From Symbiodinium natans (lineage: Eukaryota; Sar; Dinophyceae; Suessiales; Symbiodiniaceae), in the NCBI GenBank assembly GCA_905221605.1, contig CAJNDS010001079.1, positions 62,001 through 126,000 on the forward strand: DNA of 64,000 nt. Reading direction: 5' to 3'. Shown here in pieces: positions 39,380-49,047 of this stretch. Each line of letters begins with the position of its first letter. Position 1 is the first letter of the stretch. The notes under the pieces were generated by a model. That model saw nothing but the letters and a program-made list of their open reading frames with translations. It was not told the DNA's origin and ran no database searches. Both the position numbers and the translations under genes were made by a program.

Positions 39380-39480
39380 TAGGGGCCTTAACAATTCAAA
39401 CAGGGTTTTTGAGAGTTATTCTCGTATAATTGCATTAGGGGCCATAAAGGAATACCCTTAGCAATTATTCCGACCCCTAT
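39380..39480. mobile_element. MITE, family C copy 4 (full)
   Basis: TAGGGGCCTTAACAATTCAA...TAGCAATTATTCCGACCCCTA. Inverted ends; the reference for the broken copy at 33261. Its left end joins a TTTAGGG array. Confidence 0.65.
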
Positions 39481-39700
39481 TGAAGGAGTTTGCGATTCAA
39501 GACTCCAAGCTCTCCGACCTGAATCAGAGGGTTTCGCGTTTAGGATTTGTGAGGTTCATAGACTTTGGGATTTAGGGTTGAGTCGGTATCTCTTTATGAC
39601 GTTCTTCCGAAGTCATCTGCAACAGGGAACCTATCTTTTCGCCAAAAAGCAAAACCAAACTGTCCAAATCCCCAGTCACATCTCTTGGGTCGTTGCGGGC

Positions 39701-39757
39701 GAAACCTAAACCTTGCAGCCTACTCAGATTGAAACCTAAACCTTACAGCCTACTCAA
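39701..39757 (+). repeat. 30-base tandem duplication
   Basis: GAAACCTAAACCTTGCAGCC at 39701 is repeated at 39731 with one change, each followed by TACTCA. Confidence 0.9.
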
Positions 39758-40129
39758 AGTTGCTTCTGTGTGCCCCAAGTCTCCAGAGGTTCCAATATAC
39801 AAGGGTGGGGAATGATTCATGTACTTCGAGTTCCAGCGATTGGGTGTACCTGAATTAGGGTATTGCAATTCCGTACCTCTGGGTTTACGTAGAAATACCC
39901 ACATCCTCAAAATGCGCGCGGTCTCCACTAAATACACACTCACAGCTCATGAGCCCAAAACAGTAAACCCGAATCCCCTTCCACAAACACAAAACACAAA
40001 TCTGAACAAAACACAAATCTGAACCCTAAAGCCCCACAAGCAGCCCTGTAAGCCCTAAACCCCAATCAGCGCCGAAAGGGTACGCCGACCCTGGATTGCA
40101 GCGGATGAATCTAACCCCCGATACCCCCT

Positions 40130-40405
40130 CCCCCCCCCCCAAACCCCAAACCCCAAACCCCAAACCGCAAACCCCAAACCCCAAACCCCAAACCCCAAAC
40201 CCCAAACCCCAAACCCCAAACCCCAAACCCCAAACCCTAAACCCTAAACCCTAAACCTAAGCCCTAAACCCTAGACCCTAAACCCTAAGCCCTGAACGCT
40301 AAGCCCTAAGCCCTAAGCCCTAAGCCCTGAGCCCTGAGCCCTGAGCCCTGAGCCCTGAGCCCTGAGCCCTGAGCCCTGAGCCCTAAGCCCTAAACCCTAA
40401 CCCCC
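40130..40405 (-). repeat. homogenised CCCCAAA, CCCTAAG and CCCTGAG arrays
   Basis: Ordered blocks: a C10 tract, a long CCCCAAA run (to about 40234), a few CCCTAAA, then CCCTAAG, then eight or so CCCTGAG units, then CCCTAAG and CCCTAAA. The nested order suggests successive amplification of variants from the inside. Confidence 0.95.
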
Positions 40406-40680
40406 AGCAATCCTGATTGCGGGGCTCCGGCCATCGCCACTTTTTCCCATTCTGTGTCTTCAGCAGGGTGCTCTCATGGCCTGAGCGCTCAACCCCACAA
40501 TCACTAAACCCGAAACCCTAAACCCTAAACCCACAACTCCTAAACCCTAAACCCTAAACCCTAAGCCCAAAACCCTAAACCCACAAACCCTAAACCCTAA
40601 ATCGGGTTTCGGGTTGAAGTCCTTGGAGAGTCGAGGCTACAGGGTGCTCTGGATTTGGATTTTGCTGTTTTTTGTTGGGT

Positions 40681-40704
40681 GGGGGGGGGGGGGGGGGGGG
40701 GGGG
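40681..40704. repeat. poly-G tract
   Basis: 24 consecutive G immediately left of a TTTAGGG-type array. Confidence 0.93.
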
Positions 40705-40829
40705 AAGGGTTTAGGGATTAGGGGTTAGGGATTAGGGTTTAGGGTTTCGGGTTTAGGGTTGGGGAAGACAGGATTTACCTGCTCAATTTCTCAGGGGGGG
40801 GGGGCTACAGACCAACCTTGGCAGACGAA

Positions 40830-40925
40830 CCTTGGCACTTTCTGGCCGTATTCTTCCCCAAACGATACTGCGAACCGAAAACCCTTGTTCCACCGCAAGC
40901 CCTTCAAGGACAACTCTTGAACACT
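40830..40925 (+). other. possible gene fragment
   Basis: 32 open codons, PWHFLAVFFPKRYCEPKTLV and PPQALQGQLLNT, then CCCTAAA. Aromatic-rich and protein-like. Family unknown. Confidence 0.32.
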
Positions 40926-41047
40926 AAACCCTAAACCCGCAACCCTAGATCCCCTCAACCCTAACCCTAGACCCTAAACCCTAAACCCCAAACGCTAAAC
41001 CCTAAACCCCTACAACTCCAAAACCCCGAACCTTGAACCCCAACAAA

Positions 41048-41119
41048 ATGTGCGGCGTGGCGGCCTTGTGGATCCCACAGCAGCCAGTCCTCAGCTCAGA
41101 GGTTGCCCCAGTGGCCTAG
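41048..41119 (+). other. possible small open frame
   Basis: ATG to TAG, 23 codons, MCGVAALWIPQQPVLSSEVA. CCCTAAA-like repeat on the left and TTTAGGG on the right. Family unknown. Confidence 0.22.
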
Positions 41120-41121
41120 CC

Positions 41122-41260
41122 TTAGGGTTTAGGGTTTAGGGTTTAGGGTTTAGTTTAGGGTTTAGGGTTTAGGGTTTAGGGTTTAGGGTTTAGGGTTTAG
41201 GGTTTAGGGCTTAGGGTTTAGGGTTCAGGGTTCAGGGTTTAGGGTTCAGAGGTTTGGGTG
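41122..41260 (+). repeat. long TTTAGGG array
   Basis: G-strand array with a single TTTAGTTTAGGG irregularity. It passes into TTCAGGG units. Confidence 0.94.
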
Positions 41261-41447
41261 TAGGGAAAGGGTAAAATGGTCAGTTCTCTAAAGTAGGGCC
41301 CCTCTGGGTACCCGAAGTATTCAGTCACGGGCAACTATAATATTACGCCCAGGATAATAGCATAATAAGAATTTCGTGAAGAGAGAGCCATATTATCAAC
41401 ACAAGTTTTTTTCCGAAGCCATACCGTGAATCGACTGTACGTCAACT

Positions 41448-41963
41448 TCAAGACACGGCGTTGGCGCAGCAAAAAGGAGGCTTACCCTCTGCAGACGCTT
41501 TAGAACTGTCTTTGCAAACCTGCATTATAGATGAGATTATCTTGTACCGGGGTTTCTTCATAAGATATTCTGCCAAGCGTCTCTTCCCACACAGACTTCT
41601 TTGCATGGTGTATCCAAGTTTGCCGGGGCTTCCCAACTCGCTTTTTGCCATACTCGATTCTAGTGGCACTGCTGGGCATAAACGATACCAATCTGTACTA
41701 CGAAGTATATGACCTAAAGGCTTAGCCCGTCGTAAATTATGGAACTCACTAAATAGCAGTATCTTTCGTTGGTCGTCCCGGCTTGGAAATGCTATCATAC
41801 TTGCTTCTTCCAGAAGCTTTGCATTAGTATTTGTACGGTCTATATAGGTGTGACAAATATTACGCGTGGTTATTATTATTATTATCATCATTATTATTGA
41901 ACGAACGAAACAACCAAAATATAGGAAAGTTATTCCTGATCCAACAGATGACGGGGATCTCAA
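41448..41963 (-). pseudogene. decayed LINE-like reverse transcriptase, C-terminal part, frameshifted
   Basis: The 171-codon minus frame contains RAKPLGHILRST (about 41694-41726). A second minus frame, 41500-41691, continues with KKRVGKPRQTW (about 41614-41646) and HAKKSVWEETL. A GHxxR motif followed some tens of residues later by (K/R)RxGxPRxxW is the usual arrangement just C-terminal to the reverse transcriptase of non-LTR retrotransposons. The switch of frame between the motifs (around 41690) means at least one frameshift. The YxDD catalytic motif and the rest of the polymerase are not seen, so the copy is truncated and inactive. An ATT/AAT microsatellite lies at its 5' (high-coordinate) side. 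The region lacks telomeric repeat for about 1 kb. Confidence 0.5.
41866..41903. repeat. (ATT)n microsatellite
   Basis: Imperfect trinucleotide run ATTATTATTATCATCATTATT, translated as poly-isoleucine in the minus frame. Confidence 0.9.
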
Positions 41964-42150
41964 GAATTAAAAGAAGCTGGAAAGGATGGGGTTGTTCTTG
42001 GCAAAACGATGAATCCTCAGAGATGCGTTGACGTCGTTCATTCATTCACTTTATTCACGCGCTTCACTTCATTTCGCTTGTAATAAAGTTCTTTGAATTC
42101 TCTGCATCCTGTCATACTATTATCTTCACACTTATAATATACTAATATTG

Positions 42151-42274
42151 TGCAAGGATGCCCCCCCCCCTAGCTACAAGTAGAGTTATTGTAAAGACCC
42201 TAAATAGGGTTATAAGGATCCTAAAGCAGGCTATAAGTCCCTGGTTAAAGTGCGTATAGAAAGGGATCCCTTAC
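42151..42274. mobile_element. MITE, family E copy 5
   Basis: TGCAAGGATGCCCCC left end and AAAGGGATCCCTTACA right end. Internal AGCTACAAGTAGAGTTATTG and GGACCTAAA-type segments are shared with copies 1, 2 and 6. Confidence 0.55.
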
Positions 42275-42481
42275 ACGCTTGTTGTAGGGTAAAATGGGAA
42301 ATATCCAAACGGCCACCTCAATAGATGATTCATGCATTTCGAGATCCCTTTGTTTGCTTCATGGTGATCTGTACGGATCCAATCCTCAACCCTAAGCCCT
42401 GAAGGCTAAATTGGCCTAAATTCAAAGTCTTAGGGTCCCGAAGTCGCATGGCAACCTGCTAAAACCTTAAAATCCTAAACC

Positions 42482-42550
42482 CTGATGGAGGCAAGCGGCA
42501 ATCCACTGCTTGAACTTGTCCGGGGTGCCGTTGAAGAGGCGCCGCCTGAG
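42482..42550 (-). pseudogene. Gag-like fragment (LTR retroelement type)
   Basis: 23 minus-strand codons, LRRRLFNGTPDKFKQWIAAC. The F-x-G-x(4)-F-x-x-W pattern occurs at the start of retrotransposon Gag domains. It lies about 500 bases upstream of the reverse-transcriptase remnant on the same strand, but there is no continuous frame. The motif is short and chance is possible. Confidence 0.3.
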
Positions 42551-42808
42551 GCTTCATGTTGGAGGCTTAAGGATCATAGGGAATAGGCATTAGGCTGCTT
42601 TGATTGTTGGGAGGAAGAAGGGGATTACATTGCATTGCGGGGGTGGAGGGAGACCGAATGTCTAGACCTATGGTTTGGGGTCTAGGGTTCCGGGGAAATT
42701 CCTCAGAGCAACTTCCGTTTTAAGGTATGGAAAGCCCTAAGCCCTAATTAAACCCTAAACCCTAAACCCTAAACCCTAAACCCTAAACTCCGGCCCAAAA
42801 TTACCCGA

Positions 42809-42925
42809 AACCTCGACAGCATGGTCCTGCAAGCCCTCACTGCATCTGGGCGCGTGCAGTTGAACGTGGAGTTTGGAAGGCACCAGCCGGGGGGTCTTAG
42901 AGCTCGACTTTACAGAAATATAGGG
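42809..42925 (+). other. possible gene fragment
   Basis: 39 open codons, NLDSMVLQALTASGRVQLNV and EFGRHQPGGLRARLYRNIG, then TTTAGGG. Protein-like. Family unknown. Confidence 0.32.
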
Positions 42926-43424
42926 TTTAGGGTTTAGGTTTTAGGGTTTAGGATTTAGGGTTTAGGGTTTAGGGGGAACCTCCAGAACAGTGAACCTCAG
43001 CAATGAACTTGGTATACAAGGGGGTAGGTACCTAGGGTATGGATTCCGGCTCCAGGGGTCTAGAAGGGTTTAGGGTTTAGGGTCTATGGTTTAGGGTTTA
43101 GGGTTTAGGGCCTATATGGTTTAGGGATGGAGCGGGGTATGCCATCCCACGTAGCCTGCAAGCGAGACCTAGACATGACTTTAACAGCTTCTTCACAATC
43201 TTGGCCCAAACCACCCTAAACCCCAAACCCCAAACCACAGGGTTCAGGGTTTAGGGTGTAGGGTTTAGGGTTTAGGGTTCAGGGTTTAGGGTTCCTAAAC
43301 CTCAAAACCTCAAACCCAAAACGCCAAAACACCCGCAACCGCAAACCCTAAAGCCCCAACCGACCCTGCCCTAACAAATGCCAATTCTAAGGACAATCGA
43401 AGAATGGACTCCCTGTACCCCAAC

Positions 43425-43615
43425 TCCCGAACCCCCAAACTCCCAAACTCCCAAAGCCCCAAACCCTAAACTTCCAGAAGCCCTAAACCCTAAACCCTAA
43501 ACCTCAAACCCTAAACCCTGAACCCTAAACCCGAAACCCTAAACCCCCAGAAGCCCAAAACCCCCAGAAGCCCCAAGCCCCAAACCCTAAACCCTAAACC
43601 CCAAAGCCCCAAGAC
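43425..43615 (-). repeat. degenerate CCCTAAA/CCCCAAA array with AGAAGCCC units
   Basis: C-strand array containing a repeated CCCCCAGAAGCCC module, another higher-order unit. Confidence 0.85.
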
Positions 43616-44074
43616 CCTGAATTGGGCCTCTGCCGTTGTTCGGCCTCCCACTTCTCCCCCTGGTGGGTTGGGGGCGGGAGGTGGGGGAGGGTTTAGGGTT
43701 TAGGGTTTAGGGCTTGGAGCTTAGGGCTTATGGGGATTCGGCAGGCGAGGGTGGGGTTTGGCGGCTTAAGGTTTGGAGGCCTGAAACTACAACAAACCCT
43801 GGAGGGGCCCCAGGGCTCCAAACCCCATAAAGCCTCTAGGCCCTCTAGACCCTCTAAACTCTGTAGGGTGTACTTAGGGCATCTTAAAGGGTACTTTGGG
43901 GGGGCACCAGGGTCTAAAAATCTATAAACCCTAAACACCCTAAACCCTCCAACCTACTTTGGCTATCTTAAAGCGTACCTTCCTTCTCCAATGGCAAAGG
44001 GGAAGAAAGGCTAAATTTCATTATTCCTACTAAAAAAGGAAACCCAAAAAGCTTGAAGTTCAAGCATTGGCTAC

Positions 44075-44134
44075 CCTAAACCCTAAACCCTAAACCCTAA
44101 ACCCTAAACCCCAAACCCTAAACCCTAAACCCAT

Positions 44135-44164
<30 letters not shown>
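44075..44164. repeat. CCCTAAA array ending in a G29 tract
   Basis: Perfect CCCTAAA units, then CCCATA, then 29 consecutive G (44136-44164). This joins a C-strand array to a G homopolymer. Confidence 0.94.
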
Positions 44165-44165
<1 letters not shown>

Positions 44166-44248
44166 TGGAGCCGCCCAATCCTGCCTGCGACTTTGTCTTC
44201 TTCGCGCTTCGGCCGGGTCTTGTTCGGGAGCCTGTCAGGACTTGCGGT
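44165..44248 (+). other. possible gene fragment
   Basis: 28 open codons, LEPPNPACDFVFFALRPGLV, lying between a G tract and a TTTAGGG array. Protein-like. Family unknown. Confidence 0.28.
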
Positions 44249-44455
44249 CTAGGGTCTAGGGTCGAGGGTCTAGGGTTTAGGGTCAAGGGTCTAGGGTTTA
44301 GTTTAGGGTGTAGGGTTTAGGGTTTAGGGTTCAGGGTTCAGGGTTTAGGGTTTAGGGTTTAGGGTTTAGGGTTTAGGGTTTAGGGTTTAGGGTTTAGGGT
44401 TCAGGGTTCAAGGTTTAGGGTTTAGGGTTTAGGGTTTACGGTTTAGGGTTTAGGA
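44248..44455 (+). repeat. long TTTAGGG array with GTCTAGGG variants at one edge
   Basis: G-strand array. The left edge is rich in GTCTAGGG/GTCGAGGG units, and the core is perfect TTTAGGG. Confidence 0.93.
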
Positions 44456-44462
44456 AAGCTGT

Positions 44463-44585
44463 CTACAAGGAGGGGCCCCCCGAGTTAAAAGTAGAGGTAT
44501 TAGGATCCTAAATTGGGTTATAAGGACCCTAAACTAGGTTAGTCCCTTAACTAGCGTCAGTTTCGTAAAGGGGCTGCTGCTTGTA
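44463..44585. mobile_element. MITE, family E copy 6 (full)
   Basis: CTACAAGGAGGGGCC and GGGGCTGCTGCTTGTAG ends. AAATTGGGTTATAAGGACCC is internal. It follows directly on a TTTAGGG array. Confidence 0.65.
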
Positions 44586-44791
44586 GAGCTTTCTCAACGG
44601 TTCTTCGTTTGAAGTTCGGTCTTGACTTTTGATGGTTCAAAAACTATGTCTACATAACTGAATGTAAAGCACTTCTCAGAGCGATCTAGCGCTAGGGTTT
44701 TAGAGTTCGGATTTATAGGGCAGCCAGTCTGCCAGACAAGGGCACGTGATCACACAGCCTTGACCATCTATCGCAGGGGTTGCTAACAACA

Positions 44792-44859
44792 GGGGGTTTT
44801 ACGAAATTGGGGTACTATTTGGGGTCTATTTTAGAGGTCCCCTATTTTCGTAAACCCCC
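44792..44859. mobile_element. short palindromic foldback element, family L
   Basis: GGGGGTTTTACGAAATTGGG at the left mirrors CCCCTATTTTCGTAAACCCCC at the right around a short centre. No other copy was noticed in the window. Confidence 0.6.
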
Positions 44860-45070
44860 ATGATCGAATGAAAGATACTAGGCCTTATACCCAGACTCTT
44901 TCCATGTATTTGCCGCCCTGCGCATCTGCGCAAAGGGCCGGGGAGGAGGCATTGCCGGGTGAGCCTTATAAGGGTTCCGGGCGCGTTGAGATCCAGATTG
45001 GGCATCTACACCAACCTCGCCACGGAAGGCCCGAAACCCAAACCACTAAACCCTAAACCCCAAACCCTGA

Positions 45071-45205
45071 AGCAACAAAGCAAACAAACATTCCATTCAA
45101 GACCAGGCACTGCTGTATGGGGAAGGTTTCCAAATGTCGGAAGCGGGCGGCGGCATCCAACCACTCCTTACTTCTCCGAACTTTTCAGACAGGGGAGAAG
45201 GGGGG
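45071..45205 (+). other. possible gene fragment
   Basis: 45 open codons, HSIQDQALLYGEGFQMSEAG and PLLTSPNFSDRGEGG. Bounded by CCCTAAA on both sides. Protein-like. Family unknown. Confidence 0.32.
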
Positions 45206-45476
45206 GCCCTAAACCCTAAGCCCTAAATCCTAAGCCCTAGACCCTAAACCCCGAACCCTAAACCCTAAACCCTAATTCGGGGTTTTTTCGGTTCGGGGCA
45301 TAGGGGCAGGGATGCGGGTTTGGGGGGGTTTTGGGGCTCAAAGTCCTATGTAAACATTAAACGGGTGAACGGAAGGTTGAGCTTCGAAACGATGCCCTGA
45401 ATGCGAAGCCCTTTGTGGGGGTCCTGAAAAAAAACGACAGTCGATGGTGTAGGTCAACCTCCATGTAAGTTTTTTT

Positions 45477-45680
45477 TTATAACCAAAAGGTCATTGAAAA
45501 AAAAAGGATACTTGCTCGATTACGAAGGCGCTTCAGCGGCCGAAACGTCGTCAGCGCCTTGTCAAGGGGAGGGCTTGTGGCTTCAACGTGTGGATCATTG
45601 CATGTTTGCGTGTGGGTTTGTGTGTGGGTGCGGGTGTGGGTTTGGGTTTGGGTTTGCTTGAGCGCTTTACACGTATACAC
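45477..45680 (-). other. 67-codon open frame with microsatellite-coded part
   Basis: The N-terminal half (QTQTHTRTHTQTHTQ) is a translated GTGTGGGTTTG microsatellite (45595-45655). The rest, CNDPHVEATSPPLDKALTTF, looks protein-like. Family unknown. Confidence 0.22.
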
Positions 45681-46054
45681 CCTAAACCCTAAACCCTAAT
45701 CCTAAACACCCAAGTTGGAAATAGGAGCCTTTAGACCCGGAGGTCAGGGTGTAATTAGGGACTCAGGAGATTTATGTGGCCGGTCGGATTTGGCGTATAG
45801 GCTTTAGTGCTCAGGCTTCATGTAATTACGGCTTTCAGGGTTTTTAAGTGTTAATCGGCTGTATAGGCTTCTTTTGGAAGGGTTTGGGATTAAAAGGGTT
45901 TGGGGGGCGGGGGTTATAGGCTTGCAACGTTCACCTAAAGCCCTAAAAACCCTAATGCCCAAATACCTAAAATCCTAAAGCCCAAAAAACCTAAACCCTA
46001 AAGCCCTAAAATCCCTAAAGCCCTAAACCTAAATTCCAAAACAATTCTTTCGTT

Positions 46055-46138
46055 GAGGCCTTAGCCCACCGCCAGCCTCCTCCGGGGGAATCCGCACACT
46101 TCCGCGCGCCAGCCACTCTTCTGCGGTCAAGTCTCCTC
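46055..46138 (+). other. possible gene fragment
   Basis: 28 open codons, RQPPPGESAHFRAPATLLRS. It lies between CCCTAAA-like and TTTAGGG repeat. Family unknown. Confidence 0.25.
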
Positions 46139-46465
46139 CCAGGGTTTAGGGTTTTAGGGTTTAGGGGTTTAGGGTTTAGGGTGCAGGGTTTAGGGTTAGG
46201 AAATCTTCAGCTGCCCATGTCGAGGAACGGCTCGAAAGAGCACCTCTTTAAATAATGGTAGATGCCTCTATGTGTAAATGCATATTTGTACATATATATG
46301 TAGAGAGAGAGAGGGAGAGAGTAATGTCTGCATAGCCCCCCCCAAAACGGTATAAGCCAGTAAGACCGCCCAAAAGCGACGACAGTTCTTCGCATCAGGG
46401 TTTAGGGCATAAGCCCTACAAGCCCCAAACCCTGAACCCTAGACCCTAAAATCTAAACCTGTTTC

Positions 46466-46543
46466 AACATGATTAAAGAGATCACTGTGGCCTCTCCGGA
46501 GCACTTCCTGTACCCGCTGCGTGGGAACAACCTCACACTAAAC
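46466..46543 (+). other. possible gene fragment abutting a MITE
   Basis: 26 open codons, MIKEITVASPEHFLYPLRGN. Very protein-like. CCCTAAA-like repeat lies on the left and a broken family J element on the right. Family unknown. Confidence 0.37.
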
Positions 46544-46550
46544 TCCCTAT

Positions 46551-46598
46551 GTTGGAGTAGACCCTGAACAAATAAAAAATATACTTCTTAGATATATA
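46551..46598. mobile_element. MITE, family J copy 2, cut by CCCTAAA
   Basis: GTTGGAGTAGACCCTGAACA through TATACTTCTTAGATATATA matches the left part of 28499-28616. The sequence then becomes a perfect CCCTAAA array, and the right half of the element is missing. Confidence 0.7.
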
Positions 46599-46705
46599 CC
46601 CTAAACCCTAAACCCTAAACCCTAAACCCTAAACCCTAAACCCTAAACCCTAAACCCTAAACCCTAAACCCTAAACCCTAAACCCTAACCCTAAACCCTA
46701 AACTC
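46599..46705 (-). repeat. long CCCTAAA array truncating a MITE
   Basis: Almost perfect C-strand array joined to the family J remnant. Confidence 0.95.
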
Positions 46706-46709
46706 CTGG

Positions 46710-46781
46710 TTTGTGGAGCTGTTGGAACCAAATTCTGCCGTCACTGCCGAAGTCAAACGTCCAAACGCCTGGGCGCGGTAG
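46710..46781 (+). other. possible 3' gene fragment ending in a stop
   Basis: 23 open codons then TAG, FVELLEPNSAVTAEVKRPNA. CCCTAAA arrays on both sides. Protein-like. Family unknown. Confidence 0.3.
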
Positions 46782-47008
46782 AAAGGAACTGATGTCGAAC
46801 CCTAAACCCTAAACCCTAAACCCTAAGCCCTAAGCCCTAAACCCTAAACCCTAAACCCTAAACCCTAAACCTCAACAGACTCCCTTGAGGGCCCTTTACA
46901 AGGGGCCTTAGAAGGAATGTAGGGGCTGCTTAGGTTTTTTTTTTGAAGGAATGTGTTCTAACGCAAGGGTTCTAGAGGGGAGTAAGCTTAACCGAGTCAG
47001 CCCCGAAA

Positions 47009-47098
47009 CCCCCCCCCCCCCCCCCTAAACCCTAAACCCTAAACCCTAAACCCTAAACCCTAAACCCTAAACCCTAAACCCTAAACCCTAAACCCCAA
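47009..47098 (-). repeat. poly-C tract then CCCTAAA array
   Basis: C17 followed immediately by perfect CCCTAAA units to 47098. Confidence 0.95.
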
Positions 47099-47659
47099 CA
47101 CTCAGGGGAGTATACCTTGGACCCAAAAGGTGGTCCACGTGGGACTTGGGAGACCCCTGTCGCAAGGGCCCCTAGGGATGATGTAGGGGCTTCTTCGGTA
47201 TATGGTTTAGGGTTTAGCGTTTAGGGCTTAATATATACAAAAATATGGGTTATATAGGGTCCCTTTTTTAAGGGACCCTCCTTTTACCACTTCACAAAGC
47301 CCTAAGACTTGCCCTGGCCCTAGCGTAGACCTACAGGTCTAGGCGCCGGGACTCCGCGACCAAAGTCCTGAACCTTTCACATGGATTCCTGAAACCCCTA
47401 AACCCTAAACCCTAAACCCCAAACCCCAAACCGCAAACCCATACCCGAAAGCCTGCATCCGCCCCACGGTGTCAGCCCGATAACCCCTCCAGCCAGACCT
47501 TAGACACTTAACCATGGCCGCCCCGTCCCCTCAAAACCCAAAACCCAAAACGCAAAACGCAAAGTACCCTAAGCCCTAAACCGAAACCCTAAACCCTAAA
47601 CCCTAAACCCTAAACCCCAAACCCTACCGCCCCCCCCCCAACCAGACCCCCCAAAAAGA

Positions 47660-47734
47660 CACAGCCAAGCGGCCGACTGGAAGAATTGGCCGACCTTCCG
47701 GCTCACCATTCGCGATCTGGTGCAGCAAAGAGTT
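47660..47734 (+). other. possible gene fragment between opposed arrays
   Basis: 25 open codons, AADWKNWPTFRLTIRDLVQQ. A CCCTAAA/poly-C block lies on the left and TTAGGG on the right. A second frame is open too. Family unknown. Confidence 0.28.
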
Positions 47735-47826
47735 AGGGCTTAGGGCTTAGGGCTTAGGGCTTAGGGTTTAGGGTTTAGGGTTTAGGGTTTAGGGTTTAGG
47801 GTTTAGGGTTTAGGGTTTAGGGTTTA
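47731..47826 (+). repeat. GCTTAGG block then TTTAGGG array
   Basis: Several GGGCTTA units pass into a long perfect TTTAGGG run. Confidence 0.94.
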
Positions 47827-48438
47827 GTGACATAGGGTTTAGCGTTTCAGGGTTCGAGGATTTGGGGTTATAGAGTTGAAGGTTCTGGGCTAGGGCTTCA
47901 GCGTTAAGTACGGCATCCTAGGCTAATTGAGGGGACCCTCATGTCTTAAAGAGGTTTATGCGGGAACCCGTCGGCAGCCCCTTAAAAAGAAACAATAAGA
48001 ACCTTAAACTGTGTAACCCCACCTACAAGCCATATGACTCACATGGAGTAACCCACATGAAGCAGGACTGGTGAGTGCAAGTTCAGGCTTCAGGGTTTAG
48101 GGTTTAGGGTCTAGGGTCTGGGGTTTAGGGTTTAGGGGTCAGGGTTTAGGTTGAGGGTTTAGGGTTTAGGGTTTATAGGTTTATAGGTTTAAAGGTTGAT
48201 AGGGTTTAGGGTTTCGGGTTTAGGGTTTAGGGGTTCGGTGTGAGGATTCCTGGGGGTGTCCATTTGGGAAACGAGTACAAGCGCTACCTCATACAGCCAC
48301 TATACACTTTGTAAGCCTATGACCCCATTAAAACCGCTGAGCCTACAACCCTAAGCCCTAAAGCCTAAACCCCAAACCCCAAACCCCCAACCCTAAACCC
48401 TAAACCCGAAACCCATTATAACCCTATACCCGAAACCC

Positions 48439-48516
48439 AGAAAAGATGCCGCGTGCATCCTTGTTAAGAACAACCAGGGTAGGACAGAGGCGCAGTGGCT
48501 TGGATTTGAGTTAGGG
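48439..48516 (+). other. possible gene fragment
   Basis: 26 open codons, KDAACILVKNNQGRTEAQWL. Protein-like. It ends in TTTAGGG. Family unknown. Confidence 0.28.
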
Positions 48517-48600
48517 CAGTTAGGGTATAGGGTTTAGGGTTTAGGGTTTAGGGTTTAGGGTTTAGGGTTTAGGGTTTAGGGTTTAGAGCTCAGGGTTTAC

Positions 48601-48660
48601 ATCAACAGCCTCCTGCTAGTTGATCAACATCAAGGGGGAACGAAACCCAAGCAAACTTAA
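48601..48660 (+). other. possible 3' gene fragment ending in a stop
   Basis: 19 codons then TAA, INSLLLVDQHQGGTKPKQ. It follows a TTTAGGG array. Short. Family unknown. Confidence 0.22.
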
Positions 48661-48768
48661 ACTCTTCAGTTTAAAGGTCCTTTGGGGGAGAACGTTTATC
48701 ATCTGAACCCCGAAATCCTTGGCTTTGGGGTTTAGGGTTTAGCCTTTCACCCTCAACCCGCCTTGTCA

Positions 48769-48852
48769 TTGAAGGGCATCCGACACGACCCTCCATTCAC
48801 CGAGGTGATGTCGAAGATGGCGTTCCAAGTGTTGCAGTCCTTCACAGCCAGC
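48769..48852 (+). other. possible gene fragment
   Basis: 28 open codons, HDPPFTEVMSKMAFQVLQSF. Protein-like, ending near CCCTAAA. Family unknown. Confidence 0.32.
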
Positions 48853-48936
48853 CCTCCACCCTAAACCCTGAAGCCTATTAATCCCGGATCCCTAAACCCT
48901 AAACTAAACCCTAAACCCTAAACCCTAAACCCTAAA

Positions 48937-49047
48937 CGCCGCCGAGGGCTCGTTCGCGGCCCGCAGGCGCTGCGCCAGATCTGCGAGCGGGCCGCGCGCA
49001 GAGAGGCGCTCAAACCTGTCCAGGGGCCAGGGTGCGCTCTTCGAAAC
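48937..49047 (-). other. possible gene fragment between opposed arrays
   Basis: 37 minus-strand codons, PWPLDRFERLSARGPLADLA and QRLRAANEPSAA. GC-rich and helical. CCCTAAA lies on the left and TTTAGGG-like repeat on the right. Family unknown. Confidence 0.35.

Noticed and set aside
39743-40022. Opposed 66/67-codon frames as genes
   Set aside because: They mirror each other on the two strands, and the region contains small tandem repeats; neither frame stands out.
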